64,000 nucleotides of DNA, from assembly GCA_958413765.1 (NCBI GenBank), contig CATYVH010000004.1, positions 68,608 through 132,607 on the forward strand, given 5' to 3'. This document shows positions 35,447 through 44,813 of the stretch, one piece after another. A program made the position numbers and the translations under genes. The notes beneath the pieces are model-generated. The model did no database searches, was not told the origin of the DNA, and saw only the letters and a program-made list of their open reading frames with translations. Origin of the DNA: an uncultured Collinsella sp. Its GTDB lineage: Bacteria; Actinomycetota; Coriobacteriia; Coriobacteriales; Coriobacteriaceae. Each line of letters starts with the position of its first letter. Position 1 is the first letter of the stretch.

Positions 35447-36709
35447 CTACAGCACGGTGCCCTCGGGCAGATCGACTCGGACGACATCCACGACGTCGCC
35501 CGGCTCAAGATCGCACGGACCCTCGTTGATGCGCAACAGGCAGTTCGCACGCTGCATGGTTCCGAGCAGCGCCGAGTTCTGGCTGTGCGCCTCGGTGACC
35601 GTAAGCTCACCCGTCTGCGCATCGCGCGCAACCGTGGCGCGATCATAGAAGCGTCGGTCCTGTCGCTTCTTCACGCCGTGGGTAAGAACCGCCTGCTGCA
35701 CGGGACGCGCACCCTCGGCAAAGCCGCGCATCTTGCGAATCGCCGGGCGGGCGAGCATCTCAAAGCCCGCATAGGCCGCCGCGGGGTTGCCCGAAAGCCC
35801 CAGATAGGGCTTGCCGCCGAGCAGGCCAAACGTAATGGCCTTGCCGGGACGCAACGAAATGCGATCGAACAGCACCTCGCCCTCGCGCCGAACCAGCGCC
35901 GTCACGTAGTCGTAGTCGCCCGCAGAGGCGCCACCGCTCGTAATGACAAAATCGCACTCTTGCGCGGCGCGGTGCACCAGCTCGGCAATCGCCCGCTCGT
36001 CGTCGGGCGCAAAGCCGTAGAACACCGGGTCGGCCCCAGCATCGAGTGCCTCGGCCATTAACGCCGAGGAATTGGAATCGCGAATCTGCCCACGCGCCGG
36101 CAGTTGGCCGGGCGCGACCAGCTCCGTGCCCAGCGAGATAACGCCCACACGCGGGGCGGCGTGCACCCTCACGTTCGCGTAACCGGCGCTCGCCAGCAAA
36201 CCGGCGCCGGCCGGGGCCACAACCTCGCCAGCGTGCATCACAACATCGCCGGCATGGGCCTCCTCGCCTGCAGCTCGAACGTTCTCCCCCACCTTAGCCG
36301 GTGCCGAGAAGCTCACGTGTGAGCCCTCGTTGCCGTCGCCGTCGAGCACCTCGACGACCTCGTATTTCACAACGGCATCCGCACCTTCGGGCACCGGTGC
36401 ACCCGTCATAATACGGACGGTCTCGCCCGCGCCAATCGCGCCCTCAAACACATGGCCCGCCGCCTCGTGCCCCACGACGGAAAGCGTCACGGGCGTATCG
36501 GAGGACGCTTTGGCGAGGTCGTCGGCACGCACGGCATATCCATCCATGGCGCTGTTGGCAAACGGCGAGATATCGATATCGGCCGTGGCATCCTCAGCCA
36601 GGGGAAGACCGGCCGCCTGCCAAACCGGGATCTCGACGAGCTCGGTCCTGCGCACCTGCGAAAGGACGATTGCCTGCGCGTCCTCCAGCGGGATGAGCGT
36701 CTTAGCCAT
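35447..36709 (-). CDS. moeA: molybdopterin molybdenumtransferase
   Basis: 420 residues. Domain order is the MoeA N-terminal region (FANSAMDGYAVRADD), the MoCF-like domain (TSGGASAGDYDYV; GLSGNPAAAYAGFEML) and the C-terminal beta domain. It inserts molybdate into adenylated molybdopterin, acting after MogA encoded downstream. ATG at 36709 is preceded by AAGAGGTG. It is the first gene of the mogA operon; products should serve the molybdenum hydroxylase at 13.6-17.3 kb and any formate dehydrogenase. Confidence 0.94.
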   Translation of the reverse strand: MAKTLIPLEDAQAIVLSQVRRTELVEIPVWQAAGLPLAEDATADIDISPFANSAMDGYAVRADDLAKASSDTPVTLSVVGHEAAGHVFEGAIGAGETVRIMTGAPVPEGADAVVKYEVVEVLDGDGNEGSHVSFSAPAKVGENVRAAGEEAHAGDVVMHAGEVVAPAGAGLLASAGYANVRVHAAPRVGVISLGTELVAPGQLPARGQIRDSNSSALMAEALDAGADPVFYGFAPDDERAIAELVHRAAQECDFVITSGGASAGDYDYVTALVRREGEVLFDRISLRPGKAITFGLLGGKPYLGLSGNPAAAYAGFEMLARPAIRKMRGFAEGARPVQQAVLTHGVKKRQDRRFYDRATVARDAQTGELTVTEAHSQNSALLGTMQRANCLLRINEGPCDLEPGDVVDVVRVDLPEGTVL

Positions 36710-36923
36710 ATACACCTCTTACATGCCACGGCGCGCAACAGTGGCGCCGATTCTTTATGTTTGGTTCAGTATAATCCCCCGCTGCCCGCTCAAGACATGG
36801 CCCGCAACGGCAAATACACCTGTCGGCCATGCGCCTTTCGTAACAGAACCGAAACCTGTCAATTGCCTTAAGGCACGGGGTGCCGTCTTATAATGCATGC
36901 ATCGCAACAAAAAAGAGGACGTT

Positions 36924-38345
36924 ATGGCTTTTATCGATAAACGTGAAAATACACTCGACCCGTCTGATGACACCCGTCAGGACACAGACGGCAGGTCCTT
37001 CTCTCCGGCCGACTTGATCATCAGCGGTCGCAACCAGCTCACCCGCTCCGAACAGCTCTTGGCCGCCGACACGCGCCGCAATGCCCACAACATGCTCGCG
37101 AGCGCCAAACTGCTCGCGCTCGTCGTTGTCGTTTCGCTCGCCATGGGCGTTGCCGCTTGGGCGTTTTTGGCCTCGCTGGATATTGCGACCGATTATCGCG
37201 AGAGCCATGCGTGGATCTACGCCCTGCTCCCCGTCGTGGGCGTGGCCACCGCGTGGGTCTACAAGAACCACGGTCTCGCCGCCAAGCGCGGCAACAATTT
37301 GGTCATCGACTCCGCCCTGGGCACACGACTCATCCATGCGCGCATGGCCATCCTCACCTTTGTGTGCTCCACGCTCACGCATCTGACGGGCGGCTCGGCC
37401 GGCCGCGAGGGCGCCGCGGTGCAGATCGGCGGTACCATCGCCAGCAATGTCTCGAGCCTTGCCCATCTCAAAAAACACGACCACCACGACCTCATGCTCG
37501 CCGGTATCTCGTCTGCCTTTGGCGCCGTGTTCGGATCACCTCTCGCCGGAGCTTTCTTTGGCATGGAGATGTGCTTTATCGGCAAGATCGACTACACCGC
37601 GGGCCTCTACTGCCTCGTCGCCTCGTTTACCGGCTACTTTACGTCACTCGCCCTGGGAACCCAGTACGAGAGCAACGTCATCGCCAGCGTTCCCGACATG
37701 ACGCCCAGAACGGTTGCCATCGTCGTTATCGGAGCCATTGTCTTTGGCCTGACGGCGCGCCTCTTTGCCTGGTCGGTCCGCACGGTCAAGAACCTGTACG
37801 CGCGCTTTATCACCAACTATCTCGTCCGTGCGCTCGTCGGCGCACTCGTGGTGCTTGCGGCCTATGCGTTGCTTGACGCGTGGGAGTATGCCGGCCTTTC
37901 CACGTGGCTTTCGGGCGCCGGGTTTGCCGGCACCACCACCCTCTCCGACGCCGCCATCAAGCTCGTCGTAACGGCGCTCACCCTGGGTGCCGGCTTCCAA
38001 GGCGGCGAGGTCACGCCCCTGTTTGGCATCGGTGCGGCGCTCGGCGGATGGATTGGCTGCCTCGCTGGACTCGATCCGAGCTTTATGGCGGCCCTCGGCA
38101 TGCTCGGCGTCTTCTGTGCCGGCCTCAACGTGCCCATCACCACCTGCATGATGGCTATCGACTTGTTCCATGGAACAGCCGCGGGCTTCTTTGTCATCGT
38201 CTCGTTTATTAGCTATCTCGTCGGCGGCCACCGTGGCGTGTACCCCGCGCAGCGCATCGTGTCGCCCAAGCGCCGCTCGCTTATCGTGGACGAGGGCGGA
38301 ACGGTGGCAGAGGCTATCGAGCGCCACAACGACCTGATAGAGTAG
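36924..38345 (+). CDS. ClC family chloride/anion channel or antiporter
   Basis: 473 residues with about ten to twelve membrane segments from residue 60 onward. The selectivity-filter motif GGSAGREGAAVQIGG and GSPLAGAFFGMEM, GAGFQGGEVTPLFGIG and GVFCAGLNVPIT are typical of ClC proteins. It moves chloride, fluoride or another anion across the cytoplasmic membrane. The first 55 residues are hydrophilic. ATG at 36924 has GAGG five bases upstream. TATAAT at 36889-36894 with the dyad GGCAC-GGG-GTGCC (36872-36884) just upstream suggests a regulated promoter; the -35 box is weak. Confidence 0.88.
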   Translation: MAFIDKRENTLDPSDDTRQDTDGRSFSPADLIISGRNQLTRSEQLLAADTRRNAHNMLASAKLLALVVVVSLAMGVAAWAFLASLDIATDYRESHAWIYALLPVVGVATAWVYKNHGLAAKRGNNLVIDSALGTRLIHARMAILTFVCSTLTHLTGGSAGREGAAVQIGGTIASNVSSLAHLKKHDHHDLMLAGISSAFGAVFGSPLAGAFFGMEMCFIGKIDYTAGLYCLVASFTGYFTSLALGTQYESNVIASVPDMTPRTVAIVVIGAIVFGLTARLFAWSVRTVKNLYARFITNYLVRALVGALVVLAAYALLDAWEYAGLSTWLSGAGFAGTTTLSDAAIKLVVTALTLGAGFQGGEVTPLFGIGAALGGWIGCLAGLDPSFMAALGMLGVFCAGLNVPITTCMMAIDLFHGTAAGFFVIVSFISYLVGGHRGVYPAQRIVSPKRRSLIVDEGGTVAEAIERHNDLIE

Positions 38346-38432
38346 ACGTAAGTAATCGCCGTGCAGCCACAATCGGGGGCAATTCGACCCGAGCGCGACC
38401 GCACCGTCATGCCACACGCCGGGAGTCGCCCC

Positions 38433-39395
38433 ATGCACGCAACTGACTTTGGTCGCACGACCATCATCGCCAATCCTGTCGCCCAGTCGGGCGCCGCGCG
38501 CGAGGTTGCCGAGCGCCTGCAACGCTTTTTGGACATGACGGCGCGCACGTCCCAGTTTGACCTAGTGCTGACCGAGTGCATGGGGCACGCCAAGGAGCTT
38601 GCCGCACAGGCTCAGGGATACCGCACCGTTATCGCCCTTGGCGGCGACGGCGTGATCCACGAGGTCGTCAATGGGCTCATGGCGCAGGAAGAGGCCATCC
38701 GTCCCGCCCTTGCCGTCCTGCCCGTGGGCTCCGGCAACGATTTTGCCCAGACGCTCGGAATCGACGATTTCTCCGGTAAGGATTTTGGCGCGCTGCTCAC
38801 CTGCGAGCTGCAGCACCAGGATATCGGGCGCATTCGCTCATGGAACCCCGCAAGCGGAAGCGGCGAGGCTTCGGTTGAGTACTACGACCAGACGCTCTCG
38901 GTCGGCATCGATGCCGCCATCGGCCTGGGCACCACCGAGTTGCGCAAAAAGACCGGCCTGACGGGCGCTCCGCTCTACACCCTCTCGGGACTTGAGCAGT
39001 TTGGCCTGCGCTATCGCAACTACCCCATGACGGTCAGCTTTGACGGCGCGCCCGCCGAGCGCGTGAGGGCGATCATCATGGCGATTCAGCTGGGCCCCAC
39101 GTATGGCTCGGGTTATCGCATCTGCCCCGATGCCAATCCCTGCGATGGCATACTCGACGTCTGCTACGCCTGTGGCCCCGTCCCTCGCGCGGTTGCCCTG
39201 CCTATGTTCCTTTCGGCCAAAGACGGCCACCACACCAAGCTTCCGCCGGTACGCATGCGCCGCTGCCGCCATGCCGAGCTCACCTTTGAGGGGCCCGACT
39301 ACCCCATCCAGGCCGACGGCGAGCCCGTTGTCGCCTCGCGCATCGAGGTCGACGTCCTCGGCAGCGCCCTCCAAGTTTGGCACCCTACCCGCTAG
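38433..39395 (+). CDS. diacylglycerol/lipid kinase family protein
   Basis: About 320 residues. The nucleotide-binding signature GGDGVIHEVVNGL and the LPVGSGNDFAQTLGI motif place it in the YegS/DgkB/sphingosine-kinase family, which phosphorylates diacylglycerol or a related lipid at the inner face of the membrane. The start is uncertain: ATG at 38433 has GGGAG eight bases upstream and the protein then begins just before the conserved IIANPVAQSG; the open frame extends to a GTG at 38361. It follows the ClC gene by less than 90 bp on the same strand and may be in its transcript. Confidence 0.85.
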   Translation: MHATDFGRTTIIANPVAQSGAAREVAERLQRFLDMTARTSQFDLVLTECMGHAKELAAQAQGYRTVIALGGDGVIHEVVNGLMAQEEAIRPALAVLPVGSGNDFAQTLGIDDFSGKDFGALLTCELQHQDIGRIRSWNPASGSGEASVEYYDQTLSVGIDAAIGLGTTELRKKTGLTGAPLYTLSGLEQFGLRYRNYPMTVSFDGAPAERVRAIIMAIQLGPTYGSGYRICPDANPCDGILDVCYACGPVPRAVALPMFLSAKDGHHTKLPPVRMRRCRHAELTFEGPDYPIQADGEPVVASRIEVDVLGSALQVWHPTR

Positions 39396-39416
39396 CAAGG
39401 CCAGTGGAACAAACGA

Positions 39417-39797
39417 CTACTCGTCGCTGCCCGGCTTGCGTCGGTTGGCCTTTTTAATGGCATTGAAGTGCTTGTCATTGAGTCTGCGCTGACGAGAGCG
39501 CTGGGGCACCTTGGTCTTTACACGTCGACGCGGTGGACGTCCGCGTCGCTCGAGCTCGGCGTGCAGCTTGCGCAGGCAGCTCGCGCGATTTTGGAACTGG
39601 CTGCGGCTCTCGCGCGCCGTCACGGTAATCCCTGTGGGCACGTGCTTCATGCGCACCGCCGAGTCCGTCGTGTTCACGCCTTGTCCGCCCGGACCCGTCG
39701 CGCGAAACACCTGTACCTCGCAATCGCGCGCCAACTCTTCGGCCGCCATCGCGGCATAGCGCGCATACTCGCACCATCCCATCTTGTTCTCATCCAT
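39417..39797 (-). CDS. class I release-factor-like protein (ArfB/RF-H type ribosome rescue)
   Basis: 126 residues. It has the peptidyl-tRNA hydrolysis loop ATGPGGQGVNTTDSAVRM near residue 40 and a basic, Arg/Lys-rich C-terminal tail, but no codon-recognition domain. Proteins of this kind release peptides from stalled ribosomes. ATG at 39797 has GGGAGG seven bases upstream; the frame is open a further six codons. It is convergent with the lipid kinase gene (21-bp gap). Confidence 0.85.
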   Translation of the reverse strand: MDENKMGWCEYARYAAMAAEELARDCEVQVFRATGPGGQGVNTTDSAVRMKHVPTGITVTARESRSQFQNRASCLRKLHAELERRGRPPRRRVKTKVPQRSRQRRLNDKHFNAIKKANRRKPGSDE

Positions 39798-39817
39798 ATC
39801 AATACCTCCCCTCATAC

Positions 39818-39853
39818 AAAAAAATGTGACAAAGGGACAGTCCCTTTGTCACA
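39818..39853 (-). terminator. xpt terminator; GGGAC-type hairpin copy 2
   Basis: TGTGACAAAGGGAC and GTCCCTTTGTCACA form a near-perfect palindromic hairpin (39825-39853), followed on the minus strand by TTTTTTTG. It is the same repeat as at 4808-4835. Confidence 0.85.
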
Positions 39854-39881
39854 TCGCATACCAATCGCTTGTGTTGCGCGC

Positions 39882-40460
39882 TTAGGCGAAGGTGATCTCG
39901 CCGGTCTCGCAGTCCATATCGGCGATACGGGCCAGGCTCTCAACGCGGAAGCCACGCTCGCGGAGCTTATCGCCACCGCCCTGGAAGCCCTTCTCCACCG
40001 CAATGCCAATGCCGGATACCTCGGCACCCGCAGCCTCGCAGATCTTGATAAGACCCTCGAGCGCGCAGCCGTTGGCCAAGAAGTCGTCGATGATCAGGAC
40101 CTTGTCGCCCTCGGACAGGAAGCGCTTGCCCACGATGACCGGATACTCCTTCTGCTTGGTAAAGGAGTAGATGGTCGTAGCATACTGCTCGCCGTCGAGG
40201 TTGATGGACTGTGCCTTCTTGGCAAAGACAACCGGCACGCCACCAAAATGCTGGGCTGCGATGCAAGCCATACCAATGCCCGAAGCCTCGATCGTCAGAA
40301 TCTTGTTGATCTCGACATCCTTGAACAGACGGGCCCACTCAGCGCCCATGTGGTCGAACAGCTCAACGTCGCACTGGTGGTTGAGGAAGGCATCAACCTT
40401 AAGGACGTTACCGGCCTTTACGATGCCGTCATGGCGAATACGATCCTCAAGCTCCTGCAT
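39882..40460 (-). CDS. xpt: xanthine phosphoribosyltransferase
   Basis: 192 residues. PRPP-binding motif VLIIDDFLANGCALEGL and the Xpt N-terminus (VLKVDAFLNHQCDVELFDHMG) are intact. It salvages xanthine to XMP, in the cytoplasm. ATG at 40460 is preceded by AGAAGGGG. No purine riboswitch was recognised in the 157 bp upstream. Together with the xanthine dehydrogenase earlier in the window it suggests active purine handling. Confidence 0.93.
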   Translation of the reverse strand: MQELEDRIRHDGIVKAGNVLKVDAFLNHQCDVELFDHMGAEWARLFKDVEINKILTIEASGIGMACIAAQHFGGVPVVFAKKAQSINLDGEQYATTIYSFTKQKEYPVIVGKRFLSEGDKVLIIDDFLANGCALEGLIKICEAAGAEVSGIGIAVEKGFQGGGDKLRERGFRVESLARIADMDCETGEITFA

Positions 40461-40617
40461 GGCGCAACCCCTTCTCGCGGCAACGATGCCGCGCGATTAA
40501 TAAACGTTGTTCGATAGTCTACCACGGACCGACCCCCGCCCGCCCCACAAGCCGCATCGCACCACAAACCGGTCTTTTTGGGACGGCGCGAATCGTGGCA
40601 GATAGTCTCTCAACACA

Positions 40618-41922
40618 CTAATGACGGGCGCGCATCCTCACCAAACGCACCATGGCGAGCGCAAAACCCACAGCGGCCACAGCCATGAGCACATAGAACA
40701 CCGAGCGAAAGCCGAACAGGAACACATCCGGACGGCCTGCAACGAAACTGGTCACGGACTCGCCCATCGCCACGCTCATCTGCCCATACAGGATATGCGA
40801 TGCCGCTGTAATGCCCACTGCCATACCCGCATAGCGCGCCAGGCTACCCAGGCTGCCCGCAAAGCCGAGCGCTTCGCGCGGAGCCGAGCCCATATACAGC
40901 GAGTTATTGGGGCTCTGGAAAATCGACGTGCCGCACGACATAAACGCGACACAGCACACGATCACAGGGATGGAAGAGTGCTCGTCGAGCGTACTTACCG
41001 CAAAAAGACCGCATACGTACACGCCTAGGCCGACCGCCGTGGGGCCCTCGCAGCCAACACGGTCCGAAACCGTACCCGAAAGCGGGCCGATAAAGGCATT
41101 CACCATCGGCAGCGCCAAAAAGAGCAATCCGGAAATGTCGGAACCAAAGCCGTGGGCGTCCTGAAAATAGAACGGCAGGATAAACTCGGATGCGCCAATA
41201 CCAACGAACACGATGAGCATGCAGGCGAGGTTGATGGTGAAGGCCGAATTTGCAAAGCAGCGACGCGCGGCCTCCGAAAGGAGCATGGGGCGCTCGTCAG
41301 CCTCCGGCTTAACATGCGGCAGCGTATAGAGCCCCACGATAAATGAGATGACGCCAATGGGCAGGTTGATGAGGAAGATACTCTCCCAGGGAAAGCTTGC
41401 CACCAGCATGCCGCCCAGCACGGGGCCACACATCATGCCGAGGGCCACGAAGGTCGCGAGAATACCCATGGCACGACCTCGTTCGCGCGCCGGAAACGAC
41501 TCGGTAATGATACCCATGTTGTTGGCCATGGCCGCCGCGCAACCGACGCCCTGAACGATGCGTGCCAGGATAAGAACCTCGAGCGAGGCCGAAAGGCCGC
41601 ACAGCAGCGAACCGACCGAAAAGACGATGACGCCCAGCTGGAACACATTCACCTTGCCGCGCACGTCGCCCAGACGGCCAAACGGCAACATAGCCACGCA
41701 CGTCGCAAGCAGATACACCGAGCTTACCAGCTGAATGCGATCGAGGCCCACGCCCAGCTCCTTTTGCATCACGGGCAACGCCACGGTCACGACGGTCGAA
41801 TCCAGACACGACATAAACGTCATGATGAGCACGGTAAACAGAATCGCCCATTTGTTCTTGCCATGGGTGTCGCCCTCAAGGGCAATGTGCTCGCGGCGCA
41901 GCTGCTCTGCAGTTTTCTCCAT
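40618..41922 (-). CDS. MFS drug/solute exporter, DHA2-like
   Basis: 434 residues, about twelve to fourteen membrane segments. Motif LDSTVVTVALPVMQKELG at the first segment, LPFGRLGDVRGK (motif A) and the GMMCGPVLGGML segment (motif C) are typical of proton-driven DHA2 exporters. The substrate cannot be predicted. ATG at 41922, six bases after GAAAGG, is preferred to ATG at 41928, which overlaps that site. The gene is followed by about 160 bp of intergenic DNA before xpt, so it is probably a separate transcript. Confidence 0.88.
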   Translation of the reverse strand: MEKTAEQLRREHIALEGDTHGKNKWAILFTVLIMTFMSCLDSTVVTVALPVMQKELGVGLDRIQLVSSVYLLATCVAMLPFGRLGDVRGKVNVFQLGVIVFSVGSLLCGLSASLEVLILARIVQGVGCAAAMANNMGIITESFPARERGRAMGILATFVALGMMCGPVLGGMLVASFPWESIFLINLPIGVISFIVGLYTLPHVKPEADERPMLLSEAARRCFANSAFTINLACMLIVFVGIGASEFILPFYFQDAHGFGSDISGLLFLALPMVNAFIGPLSGTVSDRVGCEGPTAVGLGVYVCGLFAVSTLDEHSSIPVIVCCVAFMSCGTSIFQSPNNSLYMGSAPREALGFAGSLGSLARYAGMAVGITAASHILYGQMSVAMGESVTSFVAGRPDVFLFGFRSVFYVLMAVAAVGFALAMVRLVRMRARH

Positions 41923-41948
41923 ATCCATCCTTTCGAGTGGCCCAACGC

Positions 41949-41997
41949 AAAAAACGGGGCCCCAATCGCCTGCAAACAGCCGCGATTGGGGCCCCGC
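41949..41997 (-). terminator. terminator of the metY-type gene
   Basis: CGGGGCCCCAATCG pairs with CGATTGGGGCCCCG around a 12-nt loop and is followed by TTTTTTG on the minus strand. Confidence 0.9.
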
Positions 41998-42064
41998 CTA
42001 CGGAATCGGAACTAAAGGTCGCCGAAGCTTTCTGCCAGCATCGGCGCCTTGTGCGAACGCTAGC

Positions 42065-43348
42065 CTAGCACTGCTCGAGCGCCTGCTCAAGGTCGGCAAT
42101 CAGATCGGCCGCGTCCTCGAGGCCGCACGACAGGCGCACCATGTCGGCAGAGATGCCACAGGCGATGAGCTCCTCATCGTTCATCTGGCGATGCGTAGCG
42201 TTAGCAGGATGCAGGCAGCAGGTGCGGGCGTCAGCCACATGCGTGGCGATCTGGGCAAGTTTAAGGCTCTTCATAAAGGTCTCGGCCGCCGCGCGACCAC
42301 CGTTAAAGCCAAAGCTCACAACGCCGCAGGTACCGTTAGGCATGTACTTCTGAGCCAGGTCATAGTACTTATCGCCCTCCAGGCCCGGATAGCTCACGAA
42401 GCGTACCTTGGGATGGCTCTGCAGGAACTTGGCAACGGCCTGGCCGTTCTCACAATGACGCGGCATGCGTACATGCAGGCTCTCGAGCGAGCTGTTCAAG
42501 AAGAATGCCGCCTGCGGGTTCTGCATGGGGCCGAGGTCGCGCATGAGCTGAGCGGTTGCCTTGGTAATGAAGGCACCCTCGCGACCGAACTTCTCGGCAT
42601 ACGTCACGCCGTGGTAGCTCTCGTCGGGCGTGGTGAGACCCGGGAACTTGTCTGCATGGGCCATCCAGTCAAACTGGCCGTGGTCGACGATCACGCCGCC
42701 CAGGTAGGCAGCATGTCCATCCATGTACTTGGTGGTAGAGTGCGTAACGATGTCGGCGCCCCACTCAAAGGGACGGCACATCACGGGCGTCGGGAAGGTG
42801 TTGTCGACCATCAGCGGCACGCCGTGGTCATGTGCGGCCTTGGCAAAGCGCTCAATATCGAGCACGGCGAGGGCGGGGTTGGCGATCGTCTCGCCAAAGA
42901 CAAGCTTGGTATTGGGCTCAAATGCCGCCTCGAGCTCCTCGTCGGTGCAGTCGGGGGCAACGAACGTGCAGGTCACGCCCATGCGGCCCATGGTGTGGGC
43001 GAGCAGGTTATACGTACCGCCGTAAATGGCAGAGCTCGCGACCACATGATCGCCGGCACCGACCACGTTAAAGATCGCGAGGAAATTCGCAGCCATGCCC
43101 GAGCTCGTGAGCATCGCAGCGGTGCCGCCCTCCATCTCGCAGATCTTGGCGGCAACGAGATCGCACGTGGGGTTCTGCAAACGGCTGTAGAAGTAGCCCG
43201 ACTCCTCTAGGTCAAACAGCTTGCCCATGTGCTCGGACGTGTCGTACTTCCACGTGGTGGACTGGTAGATGGGCACCTGGCGCGGCTCGGCATCTCCCGG
43301 GTGATAGCCGCCCTGAACACATGTAGTTCCGATGGTCTGCTCGCTCAT
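42065..43348 (-). CDS. metY: O-acetylhomoserine sulfhydrylase-type PLP enzyme
   Basis: 427 residues. Cys/Met metabolism PLP fold: the cofactor lysine is in THSTTKYMDGH, with SSGMAANFLA and NTFPTPVMCRPFEWGAD also conserved. Length and N-terminus (GTTCVQGGYHPGDAEPRQVPIYQSTT) fit homocysteine synthases, which make homocysteine from O-acetylhomoserine and sulfide; methionine gamma-lyase-like activity is an alternative. ATG at 43348 follows AAGGGAGC. A strong terminator follows at 41949-41997. No SAM riboswitch was recognised upstream. Confidence 0.9.
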   Translation of the reverse strand: MSEQTIGTTCVQGGYHPGDAEPRQVPIYQSTTWKYDTSEHMGKLFDLEESGYFYSRLQNPTCDLVAAKICEMEGGTAAMLTSSGMAANFLAIFNVVGAGDHVVASSAIYGGTYNLLAHTMGRMGVTCTFVAPDCTDEELEAAFEPNTKLVFGETIANPALAVLDIERFAKAAHDHGVPLMVDNTFPTPVMCRPFEWGADIVTHSTTKYMDGHAAYLGGVIVDHGQFDWMAHADKFPGLTTPDESYHGVTYAEKFGREGAFITKATAQLMRDLGPMQNPQAAFFLNSSLESLHVRMPRHCENGQAVAKFLQSHPKVRFVSYPGLEGDKYYDLAQKYMPNGTCGVVSFGFNGGRAAAETFMKSLKLAQIATHVADARTCCLHPANATHRQMNDEELIACGISADMVRLSCGLEDAADLIADLEQALEQC

Positions 43349-43578
43349 ATCTAGCTCCCTTGCCTGGGTTACGTTTTATTCGGTTCACGATACCGCTACC
43401 CTGCACCCCTCTCAACCCATCCCCAAGGTAGGTTAAGGGACAAATTGATCAGAGGTATTTATCTCAAGCCTTGGGCATTTGCTCGATAGATAAAAACGAG
43501 GCATACATGAAGCTCTCGATGATTACATGCCCCGTCACGGGTACCATAGGCGGGTACACCGTAACCAAGGAGACAACG

Positions 43579-44025
43579 ATGAAGCAAATCGATACGGCCC
43601 AACTCGACATCACCGCCTGTCAGGCTCAGGCTGCCGAATACCACGCCCGTGGCTTTAACTGCGCCCAGGCCGTCGCCTGCACGCTCGCGCCCGCTGTCGG
43701 GCTCGACCCCCAGGTCGCCTTTACCCTCACCGAGGGCTTTGGCGCCGGCATGGGCGGTATGACCGAGACCTGCGGCGCCATCTCGGGCGCCGTGGCCATC
43801 ATGGGCTTTGTAATGAGCGATGGCATGGAAAACCCGAAGACCAAGGGCCAGACCTACAAGCTGTCGCGCGAGATTGCCAAGCGCTTTGGCGAGAAGAACA
43901 CGACGACCGTCTGCGGCACGCTCAAGGGCATCGGATCGGACAAGGGTCCGCTCCGCAGCTGTCCCGGTTGCATCGACGATGCCGTCGAAATCGCCTGTGA
44001 TGTACTAAAGCAGCTCGCCGAGTAA
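43579..44025 (+). CDS. C_GCAxxG_C_C family redox-type protein
   Basis: 148 residues. The family name pattern is visible: GFNCAQAV, ETCGAISGAVAIMG, TVCGTLKG and SCPGCIDDAVE. The conserved cysteines suggest a metal or Fe-S/redox role, but no reaction is known. ATG at 43579 has AAGGAG seven bases upstream. An in-frame ATG at 43507 (GAGG upstream) would add 24 residues; it is less likely because the extra residues do not look conserved. The gene stands alone and is convergent with yigZ across a shared hairpin. Confidence 0.82.
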   Translation: MKQIDTAQLDITACQAQAAEYHARGFNCAQAVACTLAPAVGLDPQVAFTLTEGFGAGMGGMTETCGAISGAVAIMGFVMSDGMENPKTKGQTYKLSREIAKRFGEKNTTTVCGTLKGIGSDKGPLRSCPGCIDDAVEIACDVLKQLAE

Positions 44026-44042
44026 ACGGCAGCGACATAAAA

Positions 44043-44089
44043 CGACGGTCGGTGTGCTTGGGATCCGTCCAAAAGCACGCCGGCCGTCG
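44043..44089 (-). terminator. hairpin terminator between the C_GCAxxG_C_C gene and yigZ
   Basis: CGACGGCCGGCGTGCTT pairs with AAGCACACCGACCGTCG; TTTTATG follows on the minus strand, 3 bp past the yigZ stop. It may also slow transcription in the plus direction. Confidence 0.75.
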
Positions 44090-44092
44090 CCG

Positions 44093-44731
44093 TTAGAACT
44101 CGGCAAATTCGGGAGTGCTGACCTCAATCTCCTCGCGCCCCGCCATAAGCTCGCGCATCTTAGCGCAAAACGACTCCTGCTCCCCCGCCTTAAACACCAA
44201 ATGAAGTGTCACGGCATCCGCGTACTCGGTATCCGAAACCTTGGCACCGGAATCCTGGGCCAAGCGAAGCACCTGCTCATACTGCGGATAGGCCACATGC
44301 ACGTCAACCGGCACGACGCTTGTCATCTCGACGATCTGCCCGGCCTCCTGAGCCGCGGCCACCGCCGCCTGCGTCGCCGCGGTATATGCGCGCACCAAGC
44401 CACCAGGACCCAACAGCGTGCCACCAAAATAGCGCGTCACTACGCAGCAAACATTTTTGAGCGCCGCACCGCGCAACACCTCGAGAGTCGGCATACCGCT
44501 CGTGCGGCTCGGCTCACCATCATCGCTCTGGCGCTCGCGTCCATCGACCAAAATCCACGCGGGAACATTGTGTCGAGCGTCGTAATGACGCTTGCGAACC
44601 ATCTCGATAAAGGCATTCGCCTCGTCCTCGGACTCAATATGGACCAGCTGGGCAATAAACCGGCTCTTGCGGTCCACAAACTCGCCCGAAGCCTCAATAT
44701 TCGATTGCAGAGTAAAATAGCTGTCCAACAA
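44093..44731 (-). CDS. yigZ: YigZ/IMPACT family protein
   Basis: 212 residues. The UPF0029/IMPACT domain is identified by SDDGEPSRTSGMPTLEVL and VVTRYFGGTLLGPGGLVRAY, followed by the small YigZ C-terminal domain. It is a conserved cytoplasmic protein linked to translation, with uncertain function in bacteria. The start is a TTG at 44731, five bases after GAGGGG; no in-frame ATG gives a complete domain. It lies between rnpB and the convergent C_GCAxxG_C_C gene. Confidence 0.88.
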   Translation of the reverse strand: MLDSYFTLQSNIEASGEFVDRKSRFIAQLVHIESEDEANAFIEMVRKRHYDARHNVPAWILVDGRERQSDDGEPSRTSGMPTLEVLRGAALKNVCCVVTRYFGGTLLGPGGLVRAYTAATQAAVAAAQEAGQIVEMTSVVPVDVHVAYPQYEQVLRLAQDSGAKVSDTEYADAVTLHLVFKAGEQESFCAKMRELMAGREEIEVSTPEFAEF

Positions 44732-44813
44732 AGCCCCTCAACAAAATAAAGCGCAGCAACAAACAGCTTCAATAATACGGCAAAGGCCGTACCGATTGTC
44801 AGGGTAACAAAAA

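Noticed and set aside
40461..40617. Purine riboswitch upstream of xpt
   Set aside because: The conserved three-way-junction core sequence is absent.
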